Part shown: piece after piece, positions 5,796 to 6,003 of the stretch | Layout of the letters: every line of letters starts with the position of its first letter | How positions within the stretch are numbered: the stretch's first letter is position 1 | NCBI GenBank assembly: GCA_030451965.1 | Contig: JAKDNE010000210.1 | Coordinates: 1-6,003 of the forward strand | Source: Brachybacterium sp. | Lineage (GTDB): Bacteria > Actinomycetota > Actinomycetes > Actinomycetales > Dermabacteraceae | Direction of reading: 5' to 3' | Length of the DNA stretch: 6,003 bases | Position numbers and translations under genes: made by a program | Notes under the pieces: generated by a model | What the model saw: the letters and a program-made list of their open reading frames with translations, nothing else | Told to the model about the DNA's origin: nothing | Database searches by the model: none

Positions 5796-6003
5796 GGGGC
5801 GCCCCGACGCTCCCCCAGTGACGGTCCGGGACCACCACCAGCTTGCCGATGTGGCGCTTGGCGAGGAAGGTGCGCTGCGCCTCGTGCAGCTCCGAGAGGC
5901 GGAACGTGCGCTCCAGCAGGGGTCGGATCTTCCCGTTCTCGATATAGCCGACCAGGCGGCGGAAGGCGGTGCGGGTGCCCTGGGAGGAGCCGTGCAGCTC
6001 GAG
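5785..6003 (-). CDS. 3' end of a medium-chain (zinc-type) dehydrogenase/reductase
   Basis: Only the last 72 residues are in the window; the frame is open to the edge at 6003 and ends with TGA at 5785-5787. The segment HGSSQGTRTAFRRLVGY, then GKIRPLLERTFRLSELHEA and finally KRHIGKLVVVP, is the standard C-terminus of MDR-family alcohol dehydrogenases and quinone oxidoreductases. It covers the end of the nucleotide-binding domain and the return to the catalytic domain, where 'G+IRP', 'FxLxEaxeA' and 'GK+V+' recur. A 12-residue tail (RHWGSVGAPHAP) follows. The zinc ligands and the GxGxxG motif would lie outside the window, so cofactor and zinc dependence cannot be checked. The last 11 bases overlap the start of the racemase-family gene, which suggests coupled translation and a shared pathway. 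The substrate is unknown. Confidence 0.82.
   Translation of the reverse strand, partial: LELHGSSQGTRTAFRRLVGYIENGKIRPLLERTFRLSELHEAQRTFLAKRHIGKLVVVPDRHWGSVGAPHAP

Overview
The window is very GC-rich, with strong G/C preference at third codon positions, and every clear gene is of a type known from high-GC Gram-positive bacteria. The closest recognisable system, a CmtR-type ArsR repressor with a CtpG-type metal ATPase, was characterised in Mycobacterium tuberculosis. I infer an actinomycete (Actinomycetota); a Micrococcales-type host is plausible, but the sequence alone does not settle the genus.

Layout from left to right. At the left edge, on the minus strand, is a short stub (17-103) that looks like the first 28 residues of a GH29 alpha-L-fucosidase. 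It is broken by TGA exactly where the family has a conserved Trp. Divergent from it is a 533-aa CPA2/Kef-type cation:proton antiporter with a C-terminal RCK/TrkA-N domain (163-1764, plus). Convergent to that is a 105-aa protein of unknown function with a strong ribosome binding site (1802-2119, minus). A 167-bp gap (2120-2286) holds no convincing gene but has a possible promoter and one copy of the cmtR half-site.

Next is a two-gene metal-resistance operon on the minus strand: cmtR (4332-4706) then ctpG (2287-4335). The two overlap by 4 bases (ATGA). The cmtR start lies inside a repeat cluster, three copies of TGGTCAG/CTGACCA between 4697 and 4734, that covers a likely leaderless promoter. 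The simplest reading is that CmtR represses both genes until Cd(II) or Pb(II) binds its cysteines, and CtpG then pumps the metal out.

The right end is a separate minus-strand catabolic or redox operon. The 3' end of a medium-chain zinc-type dehydrogenase (5785-6003, cut by the window edge) overlaps by 11 bases a proline racemase / hydroxyproline epimerase superfamily protein (4764-5795). Both cysteine positions of the racemase active site are replaced in that protein (Ser and Thr).

No tRNA, rRNA, CRISPR array or insertion sequence was seen. The points most worth following are the racemase-family protein with an atypical active site, the cmtR operator cluster and its stray copy, and the broken fucosidase stub. 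No wholly new system is evident.
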